Source: Thermoanaerobaculaceae bacterium
GTDB taxonomy: Bacteria; Acidobacteriota; Thermoanaerobaculia; Thermoanaerobaculales; Thermoanaerobaculaceae
Assembly: GCA_025456225.1 (NCBI GenBank)
Contig: JALOLB010000010.1
Location: forward strand, 1 to 34,059
Direction: 5' to 3'
Length of the DNA: 34,059 nt
Positions within the stretch are counted from its first letter, which is position 1, and the number at the start of each line of letters is the position of its first letter. This document shows, piece after piece, positions 6,794-14,649 of this stretch. The position numbers and the translations under genes were made by a program. Under the pieces are notes generated by a model. The model saw only the letters and a program-made list of their open reading frames with translations, ran no database searches and had not been told where the DNA came from.

Positions 6794-8758
6794 TCACCCC
6801 ACCCGCCAGTGTCGGCGCCACGCCTCGAACATCAGGACCGGCCAAAGCAGGTTGCGGTGGTCGTGGGCGCCGGACAGATGCTCCTTCCAGGCGCGGCGGA
6901 CCGCCGGGACGCGCCAGACGCCGGCCTCGGCGAGCGCCGGCTCGCGCAGCAGCTCCTCGGCCCAGTCGCGCAGCTCGGAGGTGATCCACTCCCCGAACGG
7001 CATCCCGAACCCCATCTTGGGCCGCTCCACGAGGTGGCGCGGCACGTACCGGTCGAGGACCTTGCGCAGCAGCAGCTTGCCGGTCGTGCCATCGGTCTTG
7101 AAGGCAAGGGGGAAGCGCCACACGAGCTCGACGACCCGGTGGTCGAGGAGCGGCACGCGGGTCTCCAGCGCCACCGCCATGCTCGCCCGGTCCACCTTGG
7201 TGAGGATGTCGTCGGGGAGGTACTGGATCAAGTCGAGGAGCATCATGTCGTCGATCACGCCCCCCAGCTCCGCGCGGCCGCCGCGATCCAGCAGCTTGTC
7301 GGCCGCACCGGCTCCGCCTCCGGACCACAGCCCCGGCTCGGGGGTGAGGACAAACGAGCCGTGGAGCGTGTAGTAGCGCTCGAACGGCATGTCGGCGAGC
7401 AGCACGGCCCGCCGCCGGACCCGCTCGGTCAGGCTCCCCAGGCGCTTGCCCAGCAGCCAGAACAGCGGGCCGACCCCGAGCAGCAACCAGGCCAGCGCCG
7501 GGCTCGTGAGCGCCCCCAGGCCCGCTGCCGAGGCCCGGCGCCACCACCCCGGCAGCTCCTGCCGCGCCTGCCAGTCGCCGGCGATCGTGGCGTAGCGGCC
7601 GTACCCGGCCAGCAGCTCGTCGCCGCCGTCGCCGGTGAGCGCCACGGTGACGTGACGGCGGGCCAGCTTGCTGACCAGATAGGTGGGGATCTGGGAGGAG
7701 TCGGCGAACGGCTCGTCGTAGAGCTCGGGAAGCTCGGGCACGACCTCCAGCGCGTCGCGCTCGGTGACCAGCATCGTGGTGTGGTCGGTCCCCAGATGCC
7801 GCGCCACCGCCTCGGCGTGGCGCGACTCGTCGTAGGCCGCCTCCTCGAAGCCGATCGTGAAGGTGCGCACCCGCTGCGAGCTGGCCGCCTGCATGAGCGC
7901 CACCACGAGGCTGGAGTCCAGGCCCCCGGACAGGAACGCCCCGAGGGGCACGTCGGAGATCATGCGCAGCTTCACGGCCTCGCCGAGGCGCCGCTCCAGC
8001 TCGTCCACCGCCTCGTCCTCGCTGCCGTCCCACGGTGCGGTCACACCCCGCCGCGCCACCTCGACGACGTCCCAGTAGCGCTCGACGCGCGGCTCCCCCG
8101 ACTCGCCGGCGACCAGCAGGCACCCCGGCTCGAGGGCGCGGACGCCCTGGTAGATGCACAGCGGCGAGGGCACGTAGCCGTAGCGCAGGTACAGCGGCAT
8201 GACGGCGGAATCGAGCCGCCGCCCGAACTCCGGGAGCGCGCAGAACGCCTTGAGCTCCGAGGCGAAGACGAAGGCGCCCGCCACCTCGCCCCAGTACAGC
8301 GGCTTGATCCCCAGGCGGTCGCGGATCAGCCAGAGCTGATGCTCCCGGCGGTCCCACAGGGCGATGGCGAACATCCCCACGAAGCGCCGCACCGCGTCCC
8401 GCACGCCCCACTGCACGAACGCCGCGAGCAGCACCTCGGAGTCGGACTGCCCGCGGAAGGCATGCCCGAGACCCTCGAGCTCCCGCCGCATCTCGGGGAA
8501 CGAGTACACCTCCCCGTTGAAGACCATGACGAAGCGGCCGTCGGCGGAGAGCATCGGCTGGTGGCCCAGGGGGCTGAGGTCGATGATCGACAGGCGCCGG
8601 TGCCCGAGGCCGACACCGGCCGGGGCGTCCACCCAGGTGCCGGCGTCGTCGGGCCCGCGGTGGCTGAGCGCCAGCGCCATGCGCTCGACGGCCGCATCGA
8701 CCCCCTCGGCGCTCCCGCCGCTCTCACCCCGACGCCAGATCCCCGTGATCCCGCACAC
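6794..8758 (-). CDS. asnB: Glutamine-dependent amidotransferase, asparagine synthase (AsnB) type
   Basis: A 654-residue two-domain enzyme. The N-terminal Ntn-type glutaminase has catalytic Cys2 (MCGITGIW), HRGPDD (33-38), 'RRLSIIDLS' and FNGEVY (80-85). The C-terminal synthetase has the PP-loop SGGLDSS (277-283) and TGDGGDELLAGY for ATP binding. Both active sites look complete. AsnB makes Asn from Asp, but paralogues in polysaccharide loci amidate uronic-acid sugars or act in exosortase-linked glycan pathways. The location, 25 bases after a GT4 gene in an operon of glycosyltransferases, favours a glycan role. The start is GTG 8758, fixed by the obligatory Cys2. A second, divergent paralogue is at 14650. 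Confidence 0.9.
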   Translation of the reverse strand: MCGITGIWRRGESGGSAEGVDAAVERMALALSHRGPDDAGTWVDAPAGVGLGHRRLSIIDLSPLGHQPMLSADGRFVMVFNGEVYSFPEMRRELEGLGHAFRGQSDSEVLLAAFVQWGVRDAVRRFVGMFAIALWDRREHQLWLIRDRLGIKPLYWGEVAGAFVFASELKAFCALPEFGRRLDSAVMPLYLRYGYVPSPLCIYQGVRALEPGCLLVAGESGEPRVERYWDVVEVARRGVTAPWDGSEDEAVDELERRLGEAVKLRMISDVPLGAFLSGGLDSSLVVALMQAASSQRVRTFTIGFEEAAYDESRHAEAVARHLGTDHTTMLVTERDALEVVPELPELYDEPFADSSQIPTYLVSKLARRHVTVALTGDGGDELLAGYGRYATIAGDWQARQELPGWWRRASAAGLGALTSPALAWLLLGVGPLFWLLGKRLGSLTERVRRRAVLLADMPFERYYTLHGSFVLTPEPGLWSGGGAGAADKLLDRGGRAELGGVIDDMMLLDLIQYLPDDILTKVDRASMAVALETRVPLLDHRVVELVWRFPLAFKTDGTTGKLLLRKVLDRYVPRHLVERPKMGFGMPFGEWITSELRDWAEELLREPALAEAGVWRVPAVRRAWKEHLSGAHDHRNLLWPVLMFEAWRRHWRVG

Positions 8759-8780
8759 CGCCGCCCCCTGACCTCAGGTC

Positions 8781-8790
8781 ATGCTACCCC
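8781..8790 (-). promoter_or_regulatory. Possible internal -10 element upstream of the leftward AsnB gene
   Basis: Minus-strand GGGGTAGCAT, 22 bases before the AsnB GTG start, is part of a 12-base string (ATGCTACCCCGA on the plus strand) that also occurs at 20888-20899 before a GT-C gene. It overlaps the GT4 stop codon, so coincidence is possible. Confidence 0.22.
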
Positions 8791-9902
8791 GACCGGCGCG
8801 TACCGGCCTCTGCGACCTCCACGCACAGCGCCTCCCAGCGGGCGAGGATCTCGGCTGCCGAAAACCGCGCCGTCACCTCGCTCGCCCTCGTGCCAAGGGT
8901 CTCTCGCAGCATCGCGTCGCCCATGAGCCGGTCCAGCGCTCCCTCCAGCGCTGCCGCGTCGCCGTCCGGCACCAGCAGGCCGTCCACCCCGTGGCGGATG
9001 ATCTCGGCGGGCCCGGTGGGGCAGTCGAAGCTCACGGCGGGCAGGCCGCACGCCATGGCCTCGCAGAGGGCGTTGGGGAACCCCTCGTAGCGGGAGGTGA
9101 GGGCGAACAGCCGGCACTGGCGCAGCACCGGCCCGATCTCCTGCACGGTGCCCGGCAGCCAGACGCGCTCGGCGAGACCACGCTCGCGCACGAGATCCTC
9201 AAGGCTCCGCCGCCCGGGCCCCTCGCCGAGGACCAGCAGCGACCACGCGGGATGCCGGGGCGCCAGCGCCGCGAAGGCCCGGATCAGCACGTCGAAGCGC
9301 TTCTGGGGATCGAGCCTCCCGACACCGACCATCCAGAGACGGTCCGGCAGGACGAGCCCGGGGGCCGACCCGGATGGCGGTGCCACGGGGTTGGGGACTT
9401 GTATCACCCGGTCTGCCGGCACCAGGCGGCGGGCCCAGGCCGCAGTCTGGGCGGTCTGCACGACGACACCCGCCGCCCGCCGGTAGAGCAGGCACCGCAG
9501 GAGCCGAAACGGCCAGCGCACCCGGTGCTCCGGCGGGTGGATCCGCTCGGCCACCACCACGGGGACGCCCAGACCCCGAGCCGCCAGCAGCGTCATGGCA
9601 TTGGCGACGTCGATGAAGCTCACCACCACCCGGGGACCGAGCCTTGCGAGCTCGGATCGCAGCCAGCGCACCCGCTGCACGGGCCGCGCCCAGCGCCAGG
9701 TCCTGGGCACCTCGGTGGCGAACGCCCGGACGGTCACGCCTGCGTGGAGCGGGAAAAAGACCTCCGGCTCGTGCAGCACGAAGAGGGTCACCCGATGCCC
9801 GCGCGCCGCCAGGTGGGTGGCGAGCGTCGCGAGGACGCGCTCGGCCCCGCCGCACCCCATGGCGGTGATGACGAGGGCGATGCTGACGGGACCCTCCGTC
9901 AT
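8784..9902 (-). CDS. GT4-family glycosyltransferase
   Basis: A 372-residue GT-B fold enzyme. The N-lobe opens with 'IALVITAMGCGGAERVLATLA', where the GGAER loop is typical of GT4 enzymes in surface-glycan loci. The C-lobe has 'MVGVGRLDPQKRFDVLI' and the E-x7-E donor site YEGFPNALCEAMA, followed by 'PAEIIRHGVDGLLV'. It should add one sugar from a nucleotide-sugar donor to a lipid-linked acceptor on the cytoplasmic face; donor and linkage cannot be read from sequence. ATG 9902 overlaps the stop of the preceding GT4 gene as ATGA, so the two are translationally coupled. The AsnB gene follows after 25 bases. Confidence 0.9.
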   Translation of the reverse strand: MTEGPVSIALVITAMGCGGAERVLATLATHLAARGHRVTLFVLHEPEVFFPLHAGVTVRAFATEVPRTWRWARPVQRVRWLRSELARLGPRVVVSFIDVANAMTLLAARGLGVPVVVAERIHPPEHRVRWPFRLLRCLLYRRAAGVVVQTAQTAAWARRLVPADRVIQVPNPVAPPSGSAPGLVLPDRLWMVGVGRLDPQKRFDVLIRAFAALAPRHPAWSLLVLGEGPGRRSLEDLVRERGLAERVWLPGTVQEIGPVLRQCRLFALTSRYEGFPNALCEAMACGLPAVSFDCPTGPAEIIRHGVDGLLVPDGDAAALEGALDRLMGDAMLRETLGTRASEVTARFSAAEILARWEALCVEVAEAGTRRSG

Positions 9903-11590
9903 GGCGTCCTCTCGGGCAGGCCTTCCCGGGCCAGGGCGTCCATGGCGGCCACGGTGCGATCGAGGCCGAGCTCCGAGACCATGCGGTGGGCTGCCGCCTC
10001 TCCCATGCGGCGGCGAAGCTCGCGGTCGTCGAGCAGCCGTCGCAGCGCGGCGGCGAACCCCTCCTCGTCGCCGACCTCCACCACGAAGCCGGTCTCCCCT
10101 TCCGCCACCACCTCCGCCGAGCCGCCGCTGCGGGTGGTGACGGCCGGGAGCCCGAAGAGCTGCGCCTCCATGAGGACGTTGGGCATCCCCTCGATCCGCG
10201 ACGACAGCGCGAAGACGTCAGCGCTCCGGTAGAAGCTCTGGGGCTCGGTTGTCTTGCCGGCAAAGACGACGATGTCCACCACGCCCAGCTCGCATGCGAG
10301 GCGCCGCAGGGTCGCTTCGAGCTCGCCGTGACCGACGATCACCAGGCGGTGCTCGACCCCCCAGGCCCGCAACCGGGCCGCACAGCGGATCAGCACGTCC
10401 TGGCACTTCTCGTGGGCCAGACGCCCGACGGTGAGAACCACCGGCAAGCCCGGCGGTATCCCGAGCCTGGCACGCAGGTCCCGCCAGGGCGCAGCCAGAA
10501 ATCGCTCGCTGTCGATGCCGTTCGGGATGACATGCAGCTTCTCCGGACGCACCCCCGCCCAGGCTGCATAGTCCGCCACCAGCGTCTGAGCGTTGACCAC
10601 CACCAGGTCGGACAGGTGCGCCGCCCGGCGGTCCGCCAGGCGGTACCACCAGCGGCGGTACTCGGGCCACACCTTCCAGGCACTGAGGTTGCGCACCGAG
10701 GTCAGGACCCTTGGCACGCCCGCCAGACGGGCAGCGGGAGCCGCCACGACGTTGGCAAGGAAGAGCCAGCTCCAGACACAGGACGGGCGCAGCTCCCGCA
10801 GAACCCCCGTCAGCGCAAGCACCAGGGCCGACTGTGGAAAGCAGTAAGCCAGAAGGTGGCGCCAACGGCTCGAGCGAAACCGATCGTAGACCGTCTCGAC
10901 GGGCACGGCCGGCCCGTCCAGGTCTGCTCCGGGCGCGTCTCCCTGCGCCGTCAGAAGGAGAAGCCGAACTGGCCGACCGCGGGCAGCCTCGTGCCGGACG
11001 TAGGCCTGGACCTGTCGCTGGGCGCCACCGGTTCCCAGGCTCAGGATGACGTGACACGACGGCCCGCCTCCCTCCACGGCGGGTCGCCACACCCCCGCCA
11101 ACGCCTGCAGCGTGAGCAGACCCAGGCCGTCGAGGGCCCGCGCCGCTCCCAGCAGGACACGCAGCGGCCAGTGGAGAAGCAGCACCAGGCCAGCCAGGTA
11201 GAGCCAGGTCGCCCACCGCGACCCCAGTCGCAGCCCAGGCCACCCTTCCACCCGCACCCTGGTCGGTCGGATCGCCAGGACAAAGCGAGGGAGGGCGCCG
11301 AAACCAGGGCGCGGCACCCCGACAGGGAGGACCACCAGGTCGAAGGCACGTTCAGACACCGCAGCGAGCACCGTTGTCTGGTCAAGGTCGAGCGTGTTCT
11401 CGCCCAGGGTCAAGATCTCCACACCTGCGCCCGCATAGCTCCAGCGGTTGGCATCGGCGACCCCCACGGTCACCTCGGTGTCCGCCCTGGCGGCACGCAG
11501 CGCCACCACCGTCCGCTGCACCCGCTCGGGACCGGCGGTGGCAAGGACGAGGACCCTGGGGGTGTGCCCGACCACCCCGCGATCGTACAC
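9899..11590 (-). CDS. GT4-family glycosyltransferase with an extra N-terminal membrane-associated domain
   Basis: A 563-residue protein, about 180 residues longer than a usual GT4. The GT4 part begins near residue 178 ('CHVILSLGTGGAQRQVQAY') and contains 'VVLTVGRLAHEKCQDVLI' and the E-x7-E site RIEGMPNVLMEAQ, so it looks catalytically complete. The N-terminal 175 residues start with an alpha/beta stretch ('VLVLATAGPERVQRTVVAL', 'FDLVVLPVGVPRPG') and end in a hydrophobic segment at about 127-150 that could be a membrane hairpin. I do not recognise that domain; it has some Rossmann-like character. It is the first gene of the leftward operon. The GTG start at 11590 is uncertain because no ribosome site is visible; GTGs at codons 6 and 7 are alternatives. 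Confidence 0.85.
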   Translation of the reverse strand: MYDRGVVGHTPRVLVLATAGPERVQRTVVALRAARADTEVTVGVADANRWSYAGAGVEILTLGENTLDLDQTTVLAAVSERAFDLVVLPVGVPRPGFGALPRFVLAIRPTRVRVEGWPGLRLGSRWATWLYLAGLVLLLHWPLRVLLGAARALDGLGLLTLQALAGVWRPAVEGGGPSCHVILSLGTGGAQRQVQAYVRHEAARGRPVRLLLLTAQGDAPGADLDGPAVPVETVYDRFRSSRWRHLLAYCFPQSALVLALTGVLRELRPSCVWSWLFLANVVAAPAARLAGVPRVLTSVRNLSAWKVWPEYRRWWYRLADRRAAHLSDLVVVNAQTLVADYAAWAGVRPEKLHVIPNGIDSERFLAAPWRDLRARLGIPPGLPVVLTVGRLAHEKCQDVLIRCAARLRAWGVEHRLVIVGHGELEATLRRLACELGVVDIVVFAGKTTEPQSFYRSADVFALSSRIEGMPNVLMEAQLFGLPAVTTRSGGSAEVVAEGETGFVVEVGDEEGFAAALRRLLDDRELRRRMGEAAAHRMVSELGLDRTVAAMDALAREGLPERTP

Positions 11591-12227
11591 TGCCCGGAGA
11601 TCGAGGCCTCACGTGAGAAGGCGCCGGTCGGCCTGTTCCGCCCACCTGTTCGAGAGGCGACCTGGCTGCGCCACCCTTCTCCCGCTGCACGTCGAGGCAG
11701 GCCTGGCGGGCAAAACCGTGCTCTCGTTGACCGGTGGTAGACTGCCTCCAGTGGCCCCACGGCGCGCGTCCTTGCCCTTCTGCACCCACCCAAACCGCCT
11801 CCTCGGACCTCAAGCGGGCCACGCGGTGTCGGGATTGCCGAAGGGGACCCTCCTCCCTCTGACCTGGTTGGCTTCCTGCAACGCAGCACGGGCAGCGCGC
11901 GCAGGGTTGCATGTTGACTCGAGGCCTGGCGTACCCCGAACCGGCACCGGGTCCCGGGTCCAATCGGAGACTCGTACCGGCTCATCGAGGAGCTCGGCCA
12001 CCTCATTCGCACGGCCCGGCAGGATCTCATCGGCCGGCACATGGAACCGGCCGACCGCCTGCTCGCCGAGTCGAATGCCCGACACGGCACCGGCAATGTC
12101 GCCGTCACGACCGGGGGACCCTGCAGCTCGTCTGACAGCGCGTGGCTTCACCACCGCACGCTCGGGCGCCACGCCCGGTGATCGCGGAAGAGCTCCATCA
12201 TGTGCCCGACGCTGAGGTGAGCTGCCT
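11591..12227. other. Long divergent intergenic region without a convincing gene
   Basis: This 637-base stretch separates the leftward GT4 operon from the rightward flippase gene and probably carries both promoters. Open frames occur on both strands (for example minus 11810-12172), but none has a recognisable fold or a supporting ribosome site. From about 11975 to 12130 a plus-strand frame reads 'DSYRLIEELGHLIRTARQD' without stops and looks faintly protein-like, so a decayed gene is possible. GGTAGACT at 11737-11744 resembles a -10 box but is far from any start. Confidence 0.5.
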
Positions 12228-13757
12228 GTGCTGCGCTTCGAATCCTATCGCCGAGGCATCGTCTGGTCATCCCTGATCAACGTGGCGGCCCAGGGGCTGG
12301 TCCTGCTGGCGAGCATCGTGTTTGCCGGGCTCTTCGGCACGCAGTCCAGCACCGACGTCTACTTCTACAGCGTCAGCGTCGTGACACTGATCTCCGGGTT
12401 TCTCACCAGCATCGACAACGGCGTCATTCTGCCCGAGGCCATGCGCCTGGCCGAGCAAGTGGACCGCCTGGCCGCCATGCGGTTCGTCAACTTCTTCCTC
12501 TACGCCTTCCTCGTTCTCAGCGGCGCACTCACCGCGCTCCTGCTGATGTGGCCGCTCGAGATCTTCCGCACGCTTTCCGGCTTTGAGCCCGGTCTGCTCA
12601 GCCAGCATCGGGACATCGTGCTGTGGACCATTCCGCTCTGCGGCCTGCTCCTGTTGTCCCAGTTTCTGCTCGACGTCCTGAGCGCCTACAAGTTCTTCAC
12701 ACTGCCCATGCTCTTCAGTGTCCTGAACCGCCTGCTCGTGCTCCTCAGCATGCTCAGCCTGCACGAACAGGTGCACGTGCTGAGCATTGTGTGGGCGAGC
12801 CTGGTGGCCACCGCGCTGCAAATCGGCCTGTGTCTGTTCCTGATGAAGAAGGCCCTCGGCTGGCAGTTCCGCCTGACCGACCGCCGCCTGGATGGCCGCG
12901 TCGTGCGCAACATCGGCTTCGCCCTGTCCGGCAGCGCGACAGCGATGGTGGCCACGGGCGTCCCGGTGGCCTTGCTGAGCGGCTTTCCGGCCGGCGTGTT
13001 GACGGCCATGAGCTTCGCGCAGCGATTGGCCTCCGTGCCCATGACACTCCTGGCCGGTCAGATCTCCCAGGTCATGGGCATCCGCTTCAACGAGGAGGTC
13101 GCCCGCCGGGACTGGCCGGGCGTCAACCGCTCCTTTGCCTCGTCGGTCCGAGCGTGTGGCGTCCTGCTCATCCCGGCCGCCCTGTTCCTCTTCGTGTTTG
13201 CGGACAATGTGGTGCTCGTGTGCTTCCAGCGCGGCAGCTTCGACGCGCGGTCAACGATCCTGGTGAGCACCTTCTTCCGCTTCTTCGCCCTCGCCCTTCC
13301 CTTCACCGGCATCAACATGCTGATTGGCCGGGTCTTCATGGCTGGCCAACGCATCCGCGAAGGCGTCTACTACCAGATTCTGTTCAATGCATTTTCGACG
13401 GTGCTGATCGTCCTGTCGCTGCGCGCCTTCGGCGCCGTCGGCTACCCCGCGGCACACCTGGCGGTCTACGCGGCGAACCTGCTCATGGTGAGCATCGCCT
13501 TCCGTTTCCTCTTCCCACAGATCGCCTACGGGCACGCTCTCGCCTCACTCGCCCCGCTGTTCGCCTCCAACGGTTGCGTGGCGGCCGCGGCGTGGGTTCT
13601 CAAGCGACTGTGGACCGGCGGTTCAGATCTCGTCGTCCTGACGGTCGGCTTCCTCCTGTGCAGTGCGCTGCCGCTCTGGCAGGCGCGACAGCTCGTCGCA
13701 CCCCGGCAGCCCACGACGGACCACCCATTCCATCGATCGGACAGGGAAACACCATGA
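12228..13757 (+). CDS. MurJ/Wzx-like lipid-linked oligosaccharide flippase (MOP superfamily)
   Basis: A 509-residue polytopic protein with roughly 13-14 hydrophobic helices. The first half begins 'SSLINVAAQGLVLLASIVFAGLFG', the usual MOP-superfamily TM1. The segment 'FQRGSFDARSTILVS' followed by 'FFALALPFTGINMLIGRVFMAGQ' matches the TM8-10 pattern of MurJ-like (MVN) flippases. Within a glycan locus it most likely translocates a lipid-linked glycan from the cytoplasmic to the periplasmic face, though a second MurJ for lipid II cannot be excluded. The start is GTG 12228 with GAGGTGA upstream. Its stop overlaps the next gene by four bases (ATGA). Codon third positions look less GC-biased than in flanking genes, which may indicate a different origin. 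Confidence 0.85.
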   Translation: MLRFESYRRGIVWSSLINVAAQGLVLLASIVFAGLFGTQSSTDVYFYSVSVVTLISGFLTSIDNGVILPEAMRLAEQVDRLAAMRFVNFFLYAFLVLSGALTALLLMWPLEIFRTLSGFEPGLLSQHRDIVLWTIPLCGLLLLSQFLLDVLSAYKFFTLPMLFSVLNRLLVLLSMLSLHEQVHVLSIVWASLVATALQIGLCLFLMKKALGWQFRLTDRRLDGRVVRNIGFALSGSATAMVATGVPVALLSGFPAGVLTAMSFAQRLASVPMTLLAGQISQVMGIRFNEEVARRDWPGVNRSFASSVRACGVLLIPAALFLFVFADNVVLVCFQRGSFDARSTILVSTFFRFFALALPFTGINMLIGRVFMAGQRIREGVYYQILFNAFSTVLIVLSLRAFGAVGYPAAHLAVYAANLLMVSIAFRFLFPQIAYGHALASLAPLFASNGCVAAAAWVLKRLWTGGSDLVVLTVGFLLCSALPLWQARQLVAPRQPTTDHPFHRSDRETP

Positions 13758-14500
13758 CCACCGACATCGAGCACCCCGTCGTCTGGACGGACGAGAAGAT
13801 CGCCCGCTTCTGGGACTACCAGTCCCGCAGCGTCATCGCCTCGACCAGGTACTTCACGTTCATGTTGGGCGACGCGCTCGTGAGCTTCGTCCTGCACCGC
13901 CTTCCCCTGAATGGTCGCATCTGTGACTTCGGCGCTGGCAAGGGCGATCTCACCCGCCACCTGCTCGACATGACCCCTGGCGAGATCCACGCCGTCGAGT
14001 TTTCCCCCAGGTCGGCGCAAGCCGTGTCCTGCCGGTTCGCGGAGGCCCCTCGCTACCGCGGGTGCACGCTGGTGCAGCAGGGACGCACGGGCTTCCCCGA
14101 CGGCTTCTTCGACCACGCCTTCCTGTGCGAGACCATCGAGCACATGTCCGACGACCACCTGTCAGGCACCCTCACCGAGCTTGCCCGCATCGTGAGGCCG
14201 GGCGGCCACCTGATCGTCTCGACGCCCTTCAACGAGGACCTCGCCGAGTCGACAGTCTTCTGTCCAGACTGCGGGTGTGTGTTCCATCGCTGGCAGCATC
14301 TGCGCTCGTTCACCACTTCGTCGCTGGAGACAACGATCGCACCCTTCGGATTCGAGACGGTGGAGTGCCGAAACGACAATCTGTGGGAATGGAAGGGCAT
14401 GCCGTGGCGGAGCCGCCTCCGGGTGACGCTACTCAAGGCGCTGCGCGGCTGGTCCACGCCCAACCTGATCTATCTCGGGCGCCGCGCGGCCTCCGTCTGA
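13754..14500 (+). CDS. Class I SAM-dependent methyltransferase with Cys-rich insertion
   Basis: A 248-residue protein. SAM-binding motif I is 'ICDFGAGKGDLTRHLL' (about 56-71), the acidic residue after strand 2 is in 'HAVEFSP', and motif IV/post-I is 'FLCETIEHM' (123-131), then 'RIVRPGGHLIVSTPFNED'. After the core comes CPDCGCVFHRWQH (170-182), three cysteines and two histidines that could bind a metal; this insertion is typical of methyltransferases found in surface-polysaccharide clusters. It probably methylates a sugar or capping group of the glycan exported by the coupled flippase, whose stop overlaps this ATG by four bases. The exact acceptor is unknown. Confidence 0.87.
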   Translation: MTTDIEHPVVWTDEKIARFWDYQSRSVIASTRYFTFMLGDALVSFVLHRLPLNGRICDFGAGKGDLTRHLLDMTPGEIHAVEFSPRSAQAVSCRFAEAPRYRGCTLVQQGRTGFPDGFFDHAFLCETIEHMSDDHLSGTLTELARIVRPGGHLIVSTPFNEDLAESTVFCPDCGCVFHRWQHLRSFTTSSLETTIAPFGFETVECRNDNLWEWKGMPWRSRLRVTLLKALRGWSTPNLIYLGRRAASV

Positions 14501-14627
14501 CCCCCTGCCGCGCCACCGTGCACCATCCAGGCCAGCACGACATCTCGGGCTTCCCGCGCAGGAATGGCAGCCAGGTGTGTTTGCTCTCATTTGTCGCGAA
14601 ATCCCTGGGACCGACCGTGGCGAAGCT

Positions 14628-14640
14628 CGGGGTATAGACT
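14628..14640 (+). promoter_or_regulatory. Putative -10 promoter element for the second AsnB gene
   Basis: CGGGG is directly followed by TATAGA (14633-14638), 11 bases before the ATG at 14650. There is no Shine-Dalgarno sequence between, so the mRNA would have almost no leader. I see no good -35 box. The arrangement parallels the kinase promoter at 1110. Confidence 0.4.
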
Positions 14641-14649
14641 CTCTCGGAC

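Noticed and set aside
11810-12172. 120-codon minus-strand frame in the long spacer
   Set aside because: No ribosome site, no recognisable motif, and competing open frames on the other strand; not supportable as a gene.
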